From NCBI GenBank assembly GCA_018398585.1, contig JAGTTD010000007.1, forward strand, positions 14,066,320 through 14,130,319: 64,000 nucleotides of DNA, given 5' to 3'. The position numbers and the translations under genes are program-made. Of the stretch, positions 8,925 through 18,202 are shown in pieces (the stretch's first letter is position 1; each line of letters begins with the position of its first letter). The stretch is from Simmondsia chinensis. Taxonomy: Eukaryota; Streptophyta; Magnoliopsida; Caryophyllales; Simmondsiaceae. Under the pieces are notes generated by a model. The model made no database searches. It was given only the letters and a program-made list of their open reading frames with translations, and had not been told where the DNA came from.

Positions 8925-9911
8925 TCATATCTTCAAGTCCGGAAAGCCCTTCCATTGCACCAAGTACACAAAGTACTTAGTTCGGTTCCTTCGTCCGAAA
9001 TCTTGTTCTGCAGGTTCCTTCGTCTCTTTTGGCAGGTCCACACATTGCTTCACTACCGGTTGTGCTGCAGTCCGGTTGTCCAGCAGCTTGGTCCGATCCT
9101 AAGTGCTTGCGCACCCCAAAAGTCTCAATTTTTGTTGATTTTTATTTGGCAAAGGTCTGGGCACCCGTGCTCCCTTCACTAGTGCATAGATCCTCATGTT
9201 CCTTGGATGTTTAGCCCCTCTTGAGTCATGCCAGCCCCATGTCAAGCCATGTCCCAAGTGTTTCCATCCTTGAATCCCGATCTTGCTGCTTACGGTCTGT
9301 GACACCCCACAGTTTGTCCCAAGCCTCTGCATTTTGATTTTCTGTTCGGTTTTCATCAGCCCCTGTGCTGAAAAGTGGTGTGCACCCTTGCACATCTCAT
9401 GTCCAACAACGTGCACGCCTTGCATACTCACACGCAAGTCAAGCACTACCCAACGCAACCCATGCCATGTCAAGCACAAGTCACGCCTAGCCGTGCGCAA
9501 CCCATGCGCACTTATGTCCAAGTCAAGGGCCTTCGTGTGCAACCCTTGCCCACTCAAGCCCAAGTCATGTGCCTTTGTGCACAGCCCCCGCGCACTCCAG
9601 CCCATGTCGTGCACACTCCCAAAAATGTTGTGTACACTTAAGTCCACGTTAGGCATGTCCAGCCCCAAGTCTTGTGCATCTGTTCTTGAGTCTTGACAAT
9701 GCCCTCTACAATACAAGTTGTGCCCTGCAGTGAGCACCCCTTGCCCCATGTTTTGCATCCAGTGCACCATCAAATGCACCACATGCGCAACCATGGGCAC
9801 TCCCAGCTCAGTCCTGGGCATCCCCAGCACGGTTCTGGGCAACCCCAGTGTGGCCTTGGGCATGTCATGCCCAGCTCTGTCACGGTCTAGCCCGGGCGCA
9901 GCTATGCGCAC
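8925..9911 (-). pseudogene. RT-B repeat protein with chromodomain-like C-terminus
   Basis: On the minus strand the frame from 9911 is open to a TAG at 9099-9101, then continues in the same frame to a TGA at 8925-8927. The last segment contains NRTKYFVYLVQWKGFP, the beta-strand and W-K-G signature of chromodomains found at the C-terminus of chromovirus integrases. It ends right after this motif, so the domain is truncated. Upstream are 7-residue repeats (LPRTVLG type, plus-strand 9780-9870) and about five 14-residue repeats of the form x-x-G-L-x-T-x3-D-L-x-x-S (plus-strand about 9410-9630). No enzyme motif is visible. Whether the repeats are translated is unknown. Confidence 0.6.
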
Positions 9912-9946
9912 CTGTGCGCTGCCCTGGCCCTGTCCTGGTTAAGCCT

Positions 9947-10999
9947 CTACGTGGTCGAGGACCCTGTCCTAGGCCCTAACCTGTTGCGGCAGTGAACCTC
10001 CTCCCACGGAAGTTCCAGCTGGTTCCACTTCTGCTCGACCCCTGTCCTTTGCGTGAAGGCCTCGTCCTCCTTTGCATCAGACTTCAAAAATTTTGAGGAA
10101 GAAGTGTCACGTTTTAGGATGGGCATCCCATGCACACTCCATCCCAAGTGTCGTGCCTCAATGGGCACTTCAAATTCCTTGGGGCGCACCCCAGGCGCAC
10201 CCAATGACAAGATCAGCGCCCCGAGTCCCAAGCTTTGTGCCTCTGGTCCTAAGTCATGCCCCACCATGCCTAGGCCAAGCACACTCACGCCCACTATGTG
10301 CACTGTCATGCGCAGCATCTGAGCACTCCAACACAGTCCATATGCGCCTCTTGCTCAGTCCACGGTCCTGAACTCCACCTCCGCCCACAAAGGTGTTTGC
10401 TTCGGTTTGTCATGTGGTCTTTCGTTTTTGTGAGCTTCAAGTTCACTTTGTGCCTCCTTAGTTTGAGTCATCTTCATAACATCATCCCTTGGAAGTGAAA
10501 GTGATTTTAGGACATTGAAGAAGTGCCTCTCCAACACCGTCTTGGAGTCATCTTCTAGAACCACCGTCAAACTCGTTGTGCCGTGCCAACCCTTAGTGCA
10601 AGTTGACACTACACGTCCCCTATCATAGATGAGCCCAAATGAAGAAGTCCCTCTCTTCATCCATCTCACTCCTTTGTCAAGGCCCAACTTGAGCCCCTCC
10701 GCTTCATGTCTTGAACCGGATTTGTCTTTGGCACCCTTGTCACAAAGTGACTTGGTCTCAACAGCGACATGCACCCTTGTGTTGACACCCCCGTGTCCTA
10801 ATTTTGAGTGCCCTACCATTGATGAGCTATGCGCACCTAAGTGCGTGCCTTCCCGGACCCCAGCGCACCCTTGAGCCAAAGTCGGCGTCACCACGTCCTG
10901 AACCTTGGTGCTTGCCTGCACCTCGGTCCTCTTGTCCTGGGCCTGCGTTTCAGCACACACAGCACCTTGGGCCTGCATCTGCGTAGCCTGGGCCTGCAC
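9947..10999 (-). pseudogene. RT-B mid-region open frames, unknown
   Basis: Two minus-strand frames lie end to end (10999-10355 and 10318-9947). The first starts in AQAQ-rich repeat sequence. It then gives a non-repetitive segment, including GTSSFGLIYDRGRVVSTC and KTVLERHFFNVLKSLSLP, that looks like ordinary protein. The second begins in Gly/Leu-rich repeats (GHDLGPEAQSLGLGALIL). The spacing suggests one ancestral frame now broken by stops and shifts. No known domain is apparent. Its position between zinc knuckle and chromodomain is where pol would lie in an autonomous relative. Confidence 0.4.
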
Positions 11000-12061
11000 C
11001 TGAACCAGTGCAGCACTCTGCGTTTGTTTCTGCGTCGTCTAGGCCTACACCTGAGCCAGCGCAGCACCCTGGGCCTGCGCCTGGACCAGCACAGCGCCCT
11101 GCGCCTGTGTCCTGACATGGGCCTGTGCCCGACCCTAGGCAGCAACCCGTGTCCTGCTTCTGTTGTCACCAGCGATGTTCGAATCTAGTGCCATTGTTTG
11201 GGCCTGGCCTAGGGCCTGCGCACTGACCTGCACAGCCCTGTGCCTACCAAGCCCGACGTAGGCCTCACTCTCAGAAGCTCCATTGCACCACCTGTGCTTC
11301 GGTTCCAGCGCCACACTCTTGAACCTCTGCCTGTTCCATGGCCTCGGTTCTGTCGACACCTTGGGCCTGTGCAACACCCGCATGCCCTTGGTCTTTGGCA
11401 CACCCATGTGCCTCGGTTGTCCTTTGTGCACCTTGTTGTGCACCTTGTTCGACCTCCACGAACTCACTCATTTTGGTCTCCCGGATCCCCTTGGCCCGTG
11501 CCCCATGCACTCCCGCGGCTGACCCAAGTGCGTCCCAACATGCACCATGTTGGACCTCAACACGCCCCCATGTCTTAGTCCCTTGGATCCCCTTGGCCTG
11601 TGTCCCATGCACTCCCGCGGCTGACCCAAATGCATCATCACTCAACTTTGTTTGGGCCTCCACATTCTCACATGTCATGGCCCCATGAGCCCCCAAGGCA
11701 TGCACAACGCGTGCACCCAAGGCAAACTCAAGCACCTTCGTCCCAGACCCTTGCTCGGTCCCATCGGCTCGTGTTTGGTTCATTTGGCATTCCCATGTAC
11801 TCCTCTCAGACCCATGAGTAGTCCCATCGGTATGTTTCCTGACATTCGTGCACCCCCGTGCACTCTCCTTGTTCCAGGCCTGCGTGCTGACACACCCAGC
11901 ACCCTGGGCCTGCACCTTGACATGTGCAGCACCCTGGGCCTGCGCCATGGCATGCACAACACCCTGCGTCCATGTCCTAATAGGGGCCTGCGTTTGACCC
12001 AACGCAGCAGCCGTGTCTCGTCTGATCCAGCGACCTGTACGCCCGGTATTGTCTGTCGTCC
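11000..12061 (-). repeat. RT-B GC-rich repeat block
   Basis: Imperfect repeats of 'cctgggcctgc.cc' (about 30-36 bp) fill 10890-11170 and 11880-11990. A longer unit with tcccatgcactcccgcggct occurs at about 11479-11543 and 11580-11645. The minus frame 12002-11271 stays open for 243 codons and is rich in AQAQGA and GSAAGVHG motifs. Composition is markedly more GC-rich than the flanks. Confidence 0.75.
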
Positions 12062-12667
12062 CTAGATCTGGTCCTGGGTTCTGTCTCTGCTGGTCCCTGG
12101 GACCTGTGCACCCGACATTGTCTCTGGTGCCTGGGCATGGTCCTGGGTCTTGTTTCTGCTGGGCCCTGGGACCTGTGAGCCGGACACTGTCGGTTGTGCC
12201 TGGGCACGGTCCTGGGCACCTTCCTGTTCAGCGACATGCAGGTCTCCCCCACCCTGCGTGCTGTCCCCATCTAGTCCGGTGCAAGCCCCCTCATCATCCG
12301 ACCTTGCTTCTGGTTCAAGTGCAGCCACCCGCGCTTCTAGTGCCTGCCTTTTTGGACATTCACTTGCGTAGTGAGGCTCACCACACAAGAAACAGTTACG
12401 ACGCCTGGGTCGCTTGCCCCCACAACCCAAAGTACTTCTACCCGAAGTGCTCTCGGTTGTGTGAACTCCATGATCCTCACCCGGTGCCAACCCCATGTTG
12501 ACACCGTCCTTGTCAAGGCTAGTAAGCGTACCTTTTATGATGAACGGGTCCTTACCTTTGCTTGACTTAACCCCACACGGTTTGGACTCCATACCTCCTC
12601 TTGGTTTCTCCTCTTTTTGTGATGTGCCCATCATCCTTTCCTCCATGGTTTCACTCCTGGCTACGAG
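12062..12667 (-). CDS. gag: RT-B truncated Gag with zinc knuckle
   Basis: On the minus strand the frame likely starts at the ATG giving MEERMMGTSQKEEKPRGG. An ATG further out lies in the RT-C LTR and is artefactual. There is no capsid domain. The centre encodes RRRNCFLCGEPHYASECPKR, a C-x2-C-x4-H-x4-C zinc knuckle, so only the nucleocapsid-type part remains. After it come two to three copies of a 23-residue repeat (QVPGPSRNKTQDHA and QVPGTSRDRTQDQ; DNA period 69 bp at 12071, 12140 and 12209). The product could bind RNA but could not form a capsid by itself. Confidence 0.7.
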   Translation of the reverse strand, partial: LVARSETMEERMMGTSQKEEKPRGGMESKPCGVKSSKGKDPFIIKGTLTSLDKDGVNMGLAPGEDHGVHTTESTSGRSTLGCGGKRPRRRNCFLCGEPHYASECPKRQALEARVAALEPEARSDDEGACTGLDGDSTQGGGDLHVAEQEGAQDRAQAQPTVSGSQVPGPSRNKTQDHAQAPETMSGAQVPGTSRDRTQDQI

Positions 12668-12672
12668 CAAAC

Positions 12673-12968
12673 TGTTATGTTTCTTACTCATTTTTGATGT
12701 AATAAGGTGCCATATGCTTGTAATGTTTGAATTGTGGTTTTGGCGCCAATGGCGGTTACGCCGGTTAGGAGTTTATTTTAGTTCAATGTATCTAGATTCC
12801 TATAAATAGGTTGATCATATGTAATTCTCATTCAGAAAATGAAAAAATCAACCAATCTCTTTGAGATTAACTTCTAGCTCTCTCTAATTTCTCATCTCTT
12901 TCACTTCTTTCTCATCCTATACTCTCTTTATCTTAGGTTAAGTTCTAGATTGAATCTCAATCTTAACA
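12673..12968 (+). repeat. RT-C 5' LTR
   Basis: It starts TGTTATGTTTCTTACTC and ends TCTTAACA. A TATA-like cctataaataggttg lies at 12799-12813, followed by a CT-rich region typical of the transcribed R/U5 part. Confidence 0.92.
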
Positions 12969-12970
12969 AT

Positions 12971-12982
12971 TGGTATCAGAAC
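12971..12982 (+). promoter_or_regulatory. RT-C primer-binding site
   Basis: TGGTATCAGAAC differs at one position from the TGGTATCAGAGC core for initiator Met tRNA. It lies two bases after the LTR. Confidence 0.85.
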
Positions 12983-13038
12983 CTCGTTTGGCCATTTCAA
13001 CAGATTTGATAACAATTACACCTCTTGAATCATAGTAA

Positions 13039-14562
13039 TTGATGGAATCAACAGAGATTGCAGTGTTTGGTGGAGTTACCACCAGATCGGCAGCAGCTAA
13101 GGCAGCTGCTAAATCTTCATATGCCGATGTCGTTGGCAGTAGTGTTGCAACTAATCGAGATGTGCTCACAAATTCACAATTAGACAGTCAAGTGCAGGCG
13201 ATCCTTGCTCAAATCAGGCAATCTAATGCTGAATCCTCTCAGTAAATGAATCAGCAGCTCTTGCAAATGAACCAGCAAATGGATGTTAAGCTTGATCAAC
13301 GGATTCAGCAGGTGGAGCATGTGGTTTCTGATCAGGTCACTCGACAATCACAAGAATTGGACGAAAAGTTTAACTTGCTGTTTGATCGAGAAATGCAGCA
13401 GTTAGAAGTAAAGTTAGCAGAAATTCGAGAGCAATTTAGGAGGCCAAGTCCTCCTATTATGCCGGATCCATTAATACCTACTAGTGTGCTGCAAGCTAAT
13501 CCTCCAGTGGGAGCTGAGGCCTCAAGTCATGATGTTCATGAAGCTCAGATGACCGATAGGCAGGGTCGCAGTGAGCATGTGCAATCTCGACCTTCATAGT
13601 GGAATGCAGCAACTGAGGGCCAAGCTCGTGAAATGGAGGACACTAACCAATCTAGGGGTGTGATTATGGATCATTTGGATAGACCGCCTGATCATTGGCA
13701 ACAACAGCGTTCAGGAAGCAATGAGGAGACTTCCAAGAGCAGAAGTAATGGCCACAGGCAGCCTCGGGTACAGATAGATGCTTTCGAAGGGAAGCAACCT
13801 CATTCTTGGCTAAGGAGGTGTGAACGTTACTTCCATTTCTACCACATTGATGAGTCAGAGAAGGTACAATTTGCTGCAGTGTATTTGCTTGGTGATCATG
13901 AAGTGTGGTTCCATAGCTTGATAAAAAGCAATCCTTCCATCTCATGGATTGATTTTGCTAAGGCCTTGTGTGACCGGTATAGTGATGGGGATGAAAGCGA
14001 TATTGTGGATAAATTCAATAAGGTGAAGCAAGAGACATCTATGAAGGATTATATGACCAGATTTGAGAATCTCCGAGGTAGTATCATAACTGAAATTCAG
14101 GCCTCAGAGTCTTATTATGTATCAGCTTTTATAAGTGGCTTGAAGCCCAAGTTGAAGAACTTGGTTAAAGCCATTGATCCTACTACTTTATCTATGGCTT
14201 ATGCTAAAGGCAAGCTTTATGAATCCACGGTTCTATCTGCAAGTGATGCTTCTAGACCTTGTGGCAGCAGCTCCAGACCTTAGCAAGGGCCTGTCAGGTT
14301 CAGAACCAACAGAACAGATGAAAGGCAGCAGCAGAGAATGTGTTATCGATGTAATCAACCTTACCAATTTGGCCACAAGTGTAATCCAAAGTTCCTCATG
14401 ACTGATGAAGGGACCAGTGCTGGTGAGCTCTCTGATGGTGAGGAAATTGCAGAGGATGTTACTTATTCAGATCAAGAAATCGAGGAAAGCTTGGATGATG
14501 CAGCAGTGGAGATTTCAGTGAAAGCTTTGACAGGTAATGGGGCTCATAGCACGATCCGGATA
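13039..14562 (+). pseudogene. gag: RT-C gag pseudogene
   Basis: One frame runs from the ATG at 13039 with stops at 13243 (TAA), 13597 (TAG) and 14281 (TAG). The capsid region contains RVQIDAFEGKQPHSWLRRCE, KDYMTRFENLRG and YYVSAFISGLKP. A zinc knuckle of the plant Gypsy type, CYRCNQPYQFGHKC, follows at about 14338. The two TAG stops sit where Gln codons are likely, consistent with C-to-T change. The stops make this a pseudogene, though the frame is otherwise well kept. Confidence 0.88.
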
Positions 14563-15014
14563 AAATTATCATTCTCATTGATAGTGGGAGTACTCATAGC
14601 TTTGTTGATCCTAAAGTGGTCAAGAAAGTGGGTCATGAAGTGATAAAAACTCATCCTCTTGCTGTTACCGTAGCTGATCGGAAATCAGTAACTACTCAAA
14701 ACAAGTGCCAAGGGTTCTCTTGGCTGATGCAAGACCGCAAGTTCAGCTATGACTTTAGAATCCTTCCTTTGGGAGGGTGTGACATGGTGCTCGGGGTCGA
14801 CTAGATGCGAACTTATAGCCCTGTGTTGTTTGATTATGCTAACCTCACGGTTTCTTTTGAAGTACAAGGCTCTAAGGTCACTTTGCAAGAGATAGTAGAG
14901 CAAGCTCAATTACAAGTAATGAAGGGAAGTAAGTTGAAGAAGGGAATTCAAAGTTGTGCATTCCAGTGGGTTGGCCAGCTGTTTGCAATTGCTCCTACTG
15001 AATTAATGGCATAA
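14563..15014 (+). pseudogene. RT-C protease pseudogene
   Basis: A frameshift at about 14563 separates this from gag. In the new frame the aspartic protease signature DSGSTHSFVD is encoded near 14580, where the Asp is the catalytic residue of the retropepsin half-site. A TAG at 14802-14804 interrupts the segment LGGCDMVLGVD, which normally ends the protease fold. A spacer to the reverse transcriptase follows, with another stop at 15012-15014. RT-D has the same region in better frame. Confidence 0.8.
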
Positions 15015-15025
15015 CCGAACCAGAA

Positions 15026-15748
15026 GTGCAGGCTGTGATCAGAGAATTTGAAGATGTGTTTGAGGTGCCTAAGTCCTTACCTCCCAATAGGAGTTTAGAC
15101 CATGTTATTCCTCTAAAAGAAGGTGCAGAGCCGGTGAAGCTTAGGCCTTACAGACACCCTCATGCTCAGAGGTTGGAGATTGAGAAGCAAGTTGAAGAAT
15201 TGCTTAAGACCAACTTTATACAGCCAAGCCATAGCCCCTTTGCCTCTCCGGTTATTCTTGTCAAGAAAAAGGATGGCACGGCACGCATGTGTATTGATTA
15301 TAGGCAACTCAACTCTATGAATGTTAAGGACAAGTTTCCTATACCAGTTATAGATGATTTGCTAGATGAGTTGTATGGAGCTCAAGTCTGTTCCAAGTTG
15401 GATCTACGGCAAGGTTATCATCAAATTAGAGTGGGAGAGCTTGATGTGTACAAGACAACATTCCGCACACATCATGGACACTTTGAGTTCGTGGTCATGC
15501 CATTTGGCTTGACAAATGCACCAGCAACATTTTAGGCTCTTATGAACGATGTTTTCAAACAATTCCTTAGGAGATTTGTGTTGGATTTCTTTGATAAGAT
15601 CCTGATTTACAGTGCATCTTTCGAGGAGCATTTGAAGCATTTGAGGGAAGTGTTTTTGGTCTTGCGGGAGCACAAGTTGTATGCTAAGTTGGCCAATTGT
15701 TCTTTTGCTCAAACTCATTTAGAATATCTTGGCCATGTGATCTCTTGA
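15026..15748 (+). pseudogene. RT-C reverse transcriptase pseudogene
   Basis: The first part encodes [20 protein letters not shown], then the first catalytic Asp in [12 protein letters not shown], and [16 protein letters not shown] at 15533-15535 follows. The second part resumes at 15542 and carries FFDKILIYS where the active site is normally F-x-D-D-I-L-I-Y-S, so one catalytic Asp is Lys. A TGA ends the frame at 15746-15748. Comparison with RT-D indicates that about 40 bp are missing just after, with a frame change. It cannot be active. Confidence 0.88.
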
Positions 15749-15755
15749 GAAGGAG

Positions 15756-16360
15756 TTGCCACCGATCCCTCCAAGGTTAAGAGGATTTTTGGGTCTAACT
15801 GGCTATTACCGCAAGTTTGTAGCCAATTATGGAGCCTTAGCCAAGCCTCTCATAGATCTGTTAAAGAAAGACTCTTTCAGATGGTCGGATGAAGCTCAAA
15901 AGGCTTTTGATGCTCTTAAGGCAGCAATGTGTAGAGCTCCAGTATTAGCAATGCCCGATTTCTCCTCAAGCTTTGTTTTGGAAACTGATGCGTGTGGAAG
16001 TGGTGCTGGGGCAGTGTTATCTCAGGGAGGAAGGCCTATAGCATACCTTAGCCAGGCATTGAGTACCAAGCACCAAGCTCTTTCCACATATGAGTAGGAG
16101 TACCTCGCAATCTTGCTTGCGGTGGAAAAATGGAGGCACTCCTTGGATGGGCATCATTTTATCATTAAGACTGATCATCAAAGTCTTAAGCACTTGTTGG
16201 AGCAGAAAATTGTCACAAGGATACAAAGAAAAGGGCTGATGAAGATGTTGGGGCTGGATTATGACATAGAGTACAAAAAAGGGAAGGAGAACTTGGCCGC
16301 AGATGCACTGTCACGCAGATTTGAGGACTATGAGCAGGGTTCTGTTAGGGCCATTCAGTG
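15756..16360 (+). pseudogene. RT-C RNase H pseudogene
   Basis: The frame contains [14 protein letters not shown] at the RT-RNase H junction, then [16 protein letters not shown] (first catalytic Asp), a TAG at 16095-16097, then TDHQSLKHLL and AADALSRRFE, typical of the end of Gypsy RNase H. It would degrade RNA in RNA:DNA hybrids. A TGA closes the frame at 16359-16361. Confidence 0.85.
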
Positions 16361-17348
16361 ATCTCTCATGCTTGGATGGAAGAGGTACATCAGTCCTATG
16401 AGAATGACTCCTTTGCACAAGAATGTGTAGCCACTGCCAGTGTGGGTAAGGCGAGCAATCTGGCTGCTGGAGCAGAAGTCTCTGTGACCCGAGGCATTAT
16501 CAGAATTCAGTGGAAGTTATATATTGGCATTTCTACTGAACTCAGACACCAAGTTATTAGTGCTGCTCATGATTCTTCATGGGGAGGTCACTCAGGCATG
16601 GAGTGCACGTATCAAAGATTGAAGGTTCATTTCAGTTGGACGGGAATGAGGAAAGAAGTGACTAACTTTGTGCAAAGTTGTGAGGTTTACCAAAAAACTA
16701 AACTTGGTGATCATAGATACCAAGGACTTCTCCAACCCTTGCCTGTTCCAGAGGGTCTATGGCAAAACATAAGCATGGATTTCATCGAGGGATTGCCTAA
16801 GTTAGAGGGGAAAGAGGTGATCTGGGTAGTAGTTGATCGATTCACAAAATCCGGGCATTTCCTGACTTTGGCTCGACCTGTGACTACTGAGAAGTTAGCC
16901 CGTGTGTTCCTTGATAACATCTACAAGCTCCATGGATTGGCCCAATCCATAATTTCTGATAGGGACAAGCTCTTTACAAGTCGATTTTGGAAGGAATTGT
17001 TTGGTCTTTTCGGAACGACCTTGGCCCTTAGTTCACCATACCACCCTCAAACCGACGGTCAGACTGAGAGGGTCAACCAATGCATTGAGCAATACCTTAG
17101 AAGCATGGTGTTTAGTCATCCTAAGGTGTGGGGAAGATGGCTCTCTTTGGCGGAGTTTTGGTATAATACTCATTTCCATGCTTCAAGAGTTTTGGTATAA
17201 TACTCATTTCCATGCTTCAATAGGCACTACACCCTTCAAGGCATTGTATGGGTATGATCCTTTCACTCCTTTGATGTTGCAAGGAGTTGAGACAAATTTG
17301 GTTGAGGTAACTGAGCTAGTGCAGCAAAGGAAGCATATTATGCAGTAG
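16361..17348 (+). pseudogene. RT-C integrase pseudogene
   Basis: The zinc-binding part is HDSSWGGHSG...SCEVYQ, in which the last Cys of the HHCC motif is Tyr. The core has the three acidic residues: Asp in MDFIEGLP, Asp in ISDRDKLF and Glu in TDGQTERVN. An imperfect duplication of about 36 bp (17153-17220, gttttggtataatactcatt repeated) breaks the frame at SLAEFWYNTHFHAS. The frame then resumes as a different one to a TAG at 17346-17348. Confidence 0.87.
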
Positions 17349-17843
17349 CTGAAGCATAATCTCAACCAATCCCAAGCCCGAATGAAATGGTATGCAGATC
17401 GGAAGAGGGTTGACAGAAATTTTGATGTGGGAGATATGGTATATCTGAAATTACAGCCTTATAGGCAATCTACAGTAGCAGTGAGGAAAAATGTCAAGCT
17501 TTGTGCAAGATATTTTAGTCCTTACAAGGTGTTGGAGAGAGTTGGCAAGGTGGCCTACAAGTTGAAGCTTCCACCCGACTCCTATATTCACCCTGTCTTT
17601 CATGTTTCACTTCTTAAAAAGCAGGTTAAAGATGGTCACAGCTCGTCCCCAAGTCCTCCAAAGGTAGGATCCAATGGTTCATTGATCTTACAGCCAGCTG
17701 CACTGGTGGGGTTGATGCAGGGAACAACAAGTGCAACTGAAGGCCAGAAAATTCGAGTGAGCTGGTGCAATTTGGATGAATCATTTACCACTTGGGAAGA
17801 GAAGCGTTTCTTGTTGAGTCAATTTCCTTCTTTTCATTCTTGA
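17349..17843 (+). pseudogene. RT-C integrase C-terminus with chromodomain-like tail
   Basis: From 17382 the frame encodes FDVGDMVYLKLQPYRQ and HPVFHVSLLKKQ, the GPY/F-type C-terminal integrase module of Gypsy elements. The end is VSWCNLDESFTTWEEKRFLL, close to a chromodomain's last strand and helix, which would guide integration to marked chromatin. The frame is open for 153 codons to a natural-looking stop. Confidence 0.75.
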
Positions 17844-17856
17844 GCACAAGAATGCT

Positions 17857-17871
17857 TTAAGGGGTGGGGAT
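17857..17871 (+). promoter_or_regulatory. RT-C polypurine tract
   Basis: A purine run of the form aaggggtgggga directly before the 3' LTR primes plus-strand DNA synthesis in this element class. Confidence 0.8.
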
Positions 17872-18179
17872 TGTTATGTTTCTTACTCGTTTTTGATGTA
17901 ATAAGGTGCCATATGCTTGTAATGTTTGAATTGTCATTTTGGCGCCAATGGCGGTTAGGCCGGTTTGGAGTTTATTTTAGTTCAACGTATCTAGATTCCT
18001 ATAAATAGGTTGATCATGTGTAATTCTCATTCATAAAATGAAAAAAATCAACCAATCTCTTTGAGATTAACTTCTTTCTCTCATCTAACTCTCTCTAATT
18101 TCTCATCTCTTTCACTTCTTTCTCATCCCTTACTCTCTTTATCTTAGGTTAAGATCTAGATTGAATCTCGATCTTAACA
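17872..18179 (+). repeat. RT-C 3' LTR
   Basis: It matches 12673-12968, with a short extra tctcatctaactctc-like insertion near 18080 and scattered substitutions. It ends TCTTAACA before the CAAAC target duplication. Confidence 0.92.
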
Positions 18180-18187
18180 CAAACCTT

Positions 18188-18202
18188 GCTCTGATACCAC
18201 GC
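18188..18202 (-). promoter_or_regulatory. RT-B primer-binding site
   Basis: On the minus strand this reads GCGTGGTATCAGAGC. The TGGTATCAGAGC core is an exact initiator Met tRNA complement, three bases from the RT-B 5' LTR. Confidence 0.9.

Larger units (their letters stand above)
12673..18179 (+). mobile_element. RT-C, Ty3/Gypsy element with full but broken gag-pol
   Basis: LTRs at 12673-12968 and 17872-18179 are flanked by CAAAC (12668-12672 and 18180-18184). Domain order is gag, protease, reverse transcriptase, RNase H, integrase, as in Ty3/Gypsy. At 5.5 kb with roughly 300-bp LTRs and a chromodomain-like tail, it fits a Reina-like chromovirus, though the clade is inferred. Multiple stops, a deletion and frameshifts disable it. 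The LTRs differ at about 12 positions plus a small insertion by eye. It is related to RT-D. Confidence 0.92.

Noticed and set aside
9283..9696. Plus-strand open frames in 9283-12500
   Set aside because: GC-rich repeats without T/A-rich codons keep all frames open. The zinc knuckle and chromodomain place the coding strand on the minus side.
11135..11467. Arg-rich minus-strand protein as a toxin or RNA-binding gene
   Set aside because: It is an alternative reading of the RT-B repeat block, with composition set by the repeats.
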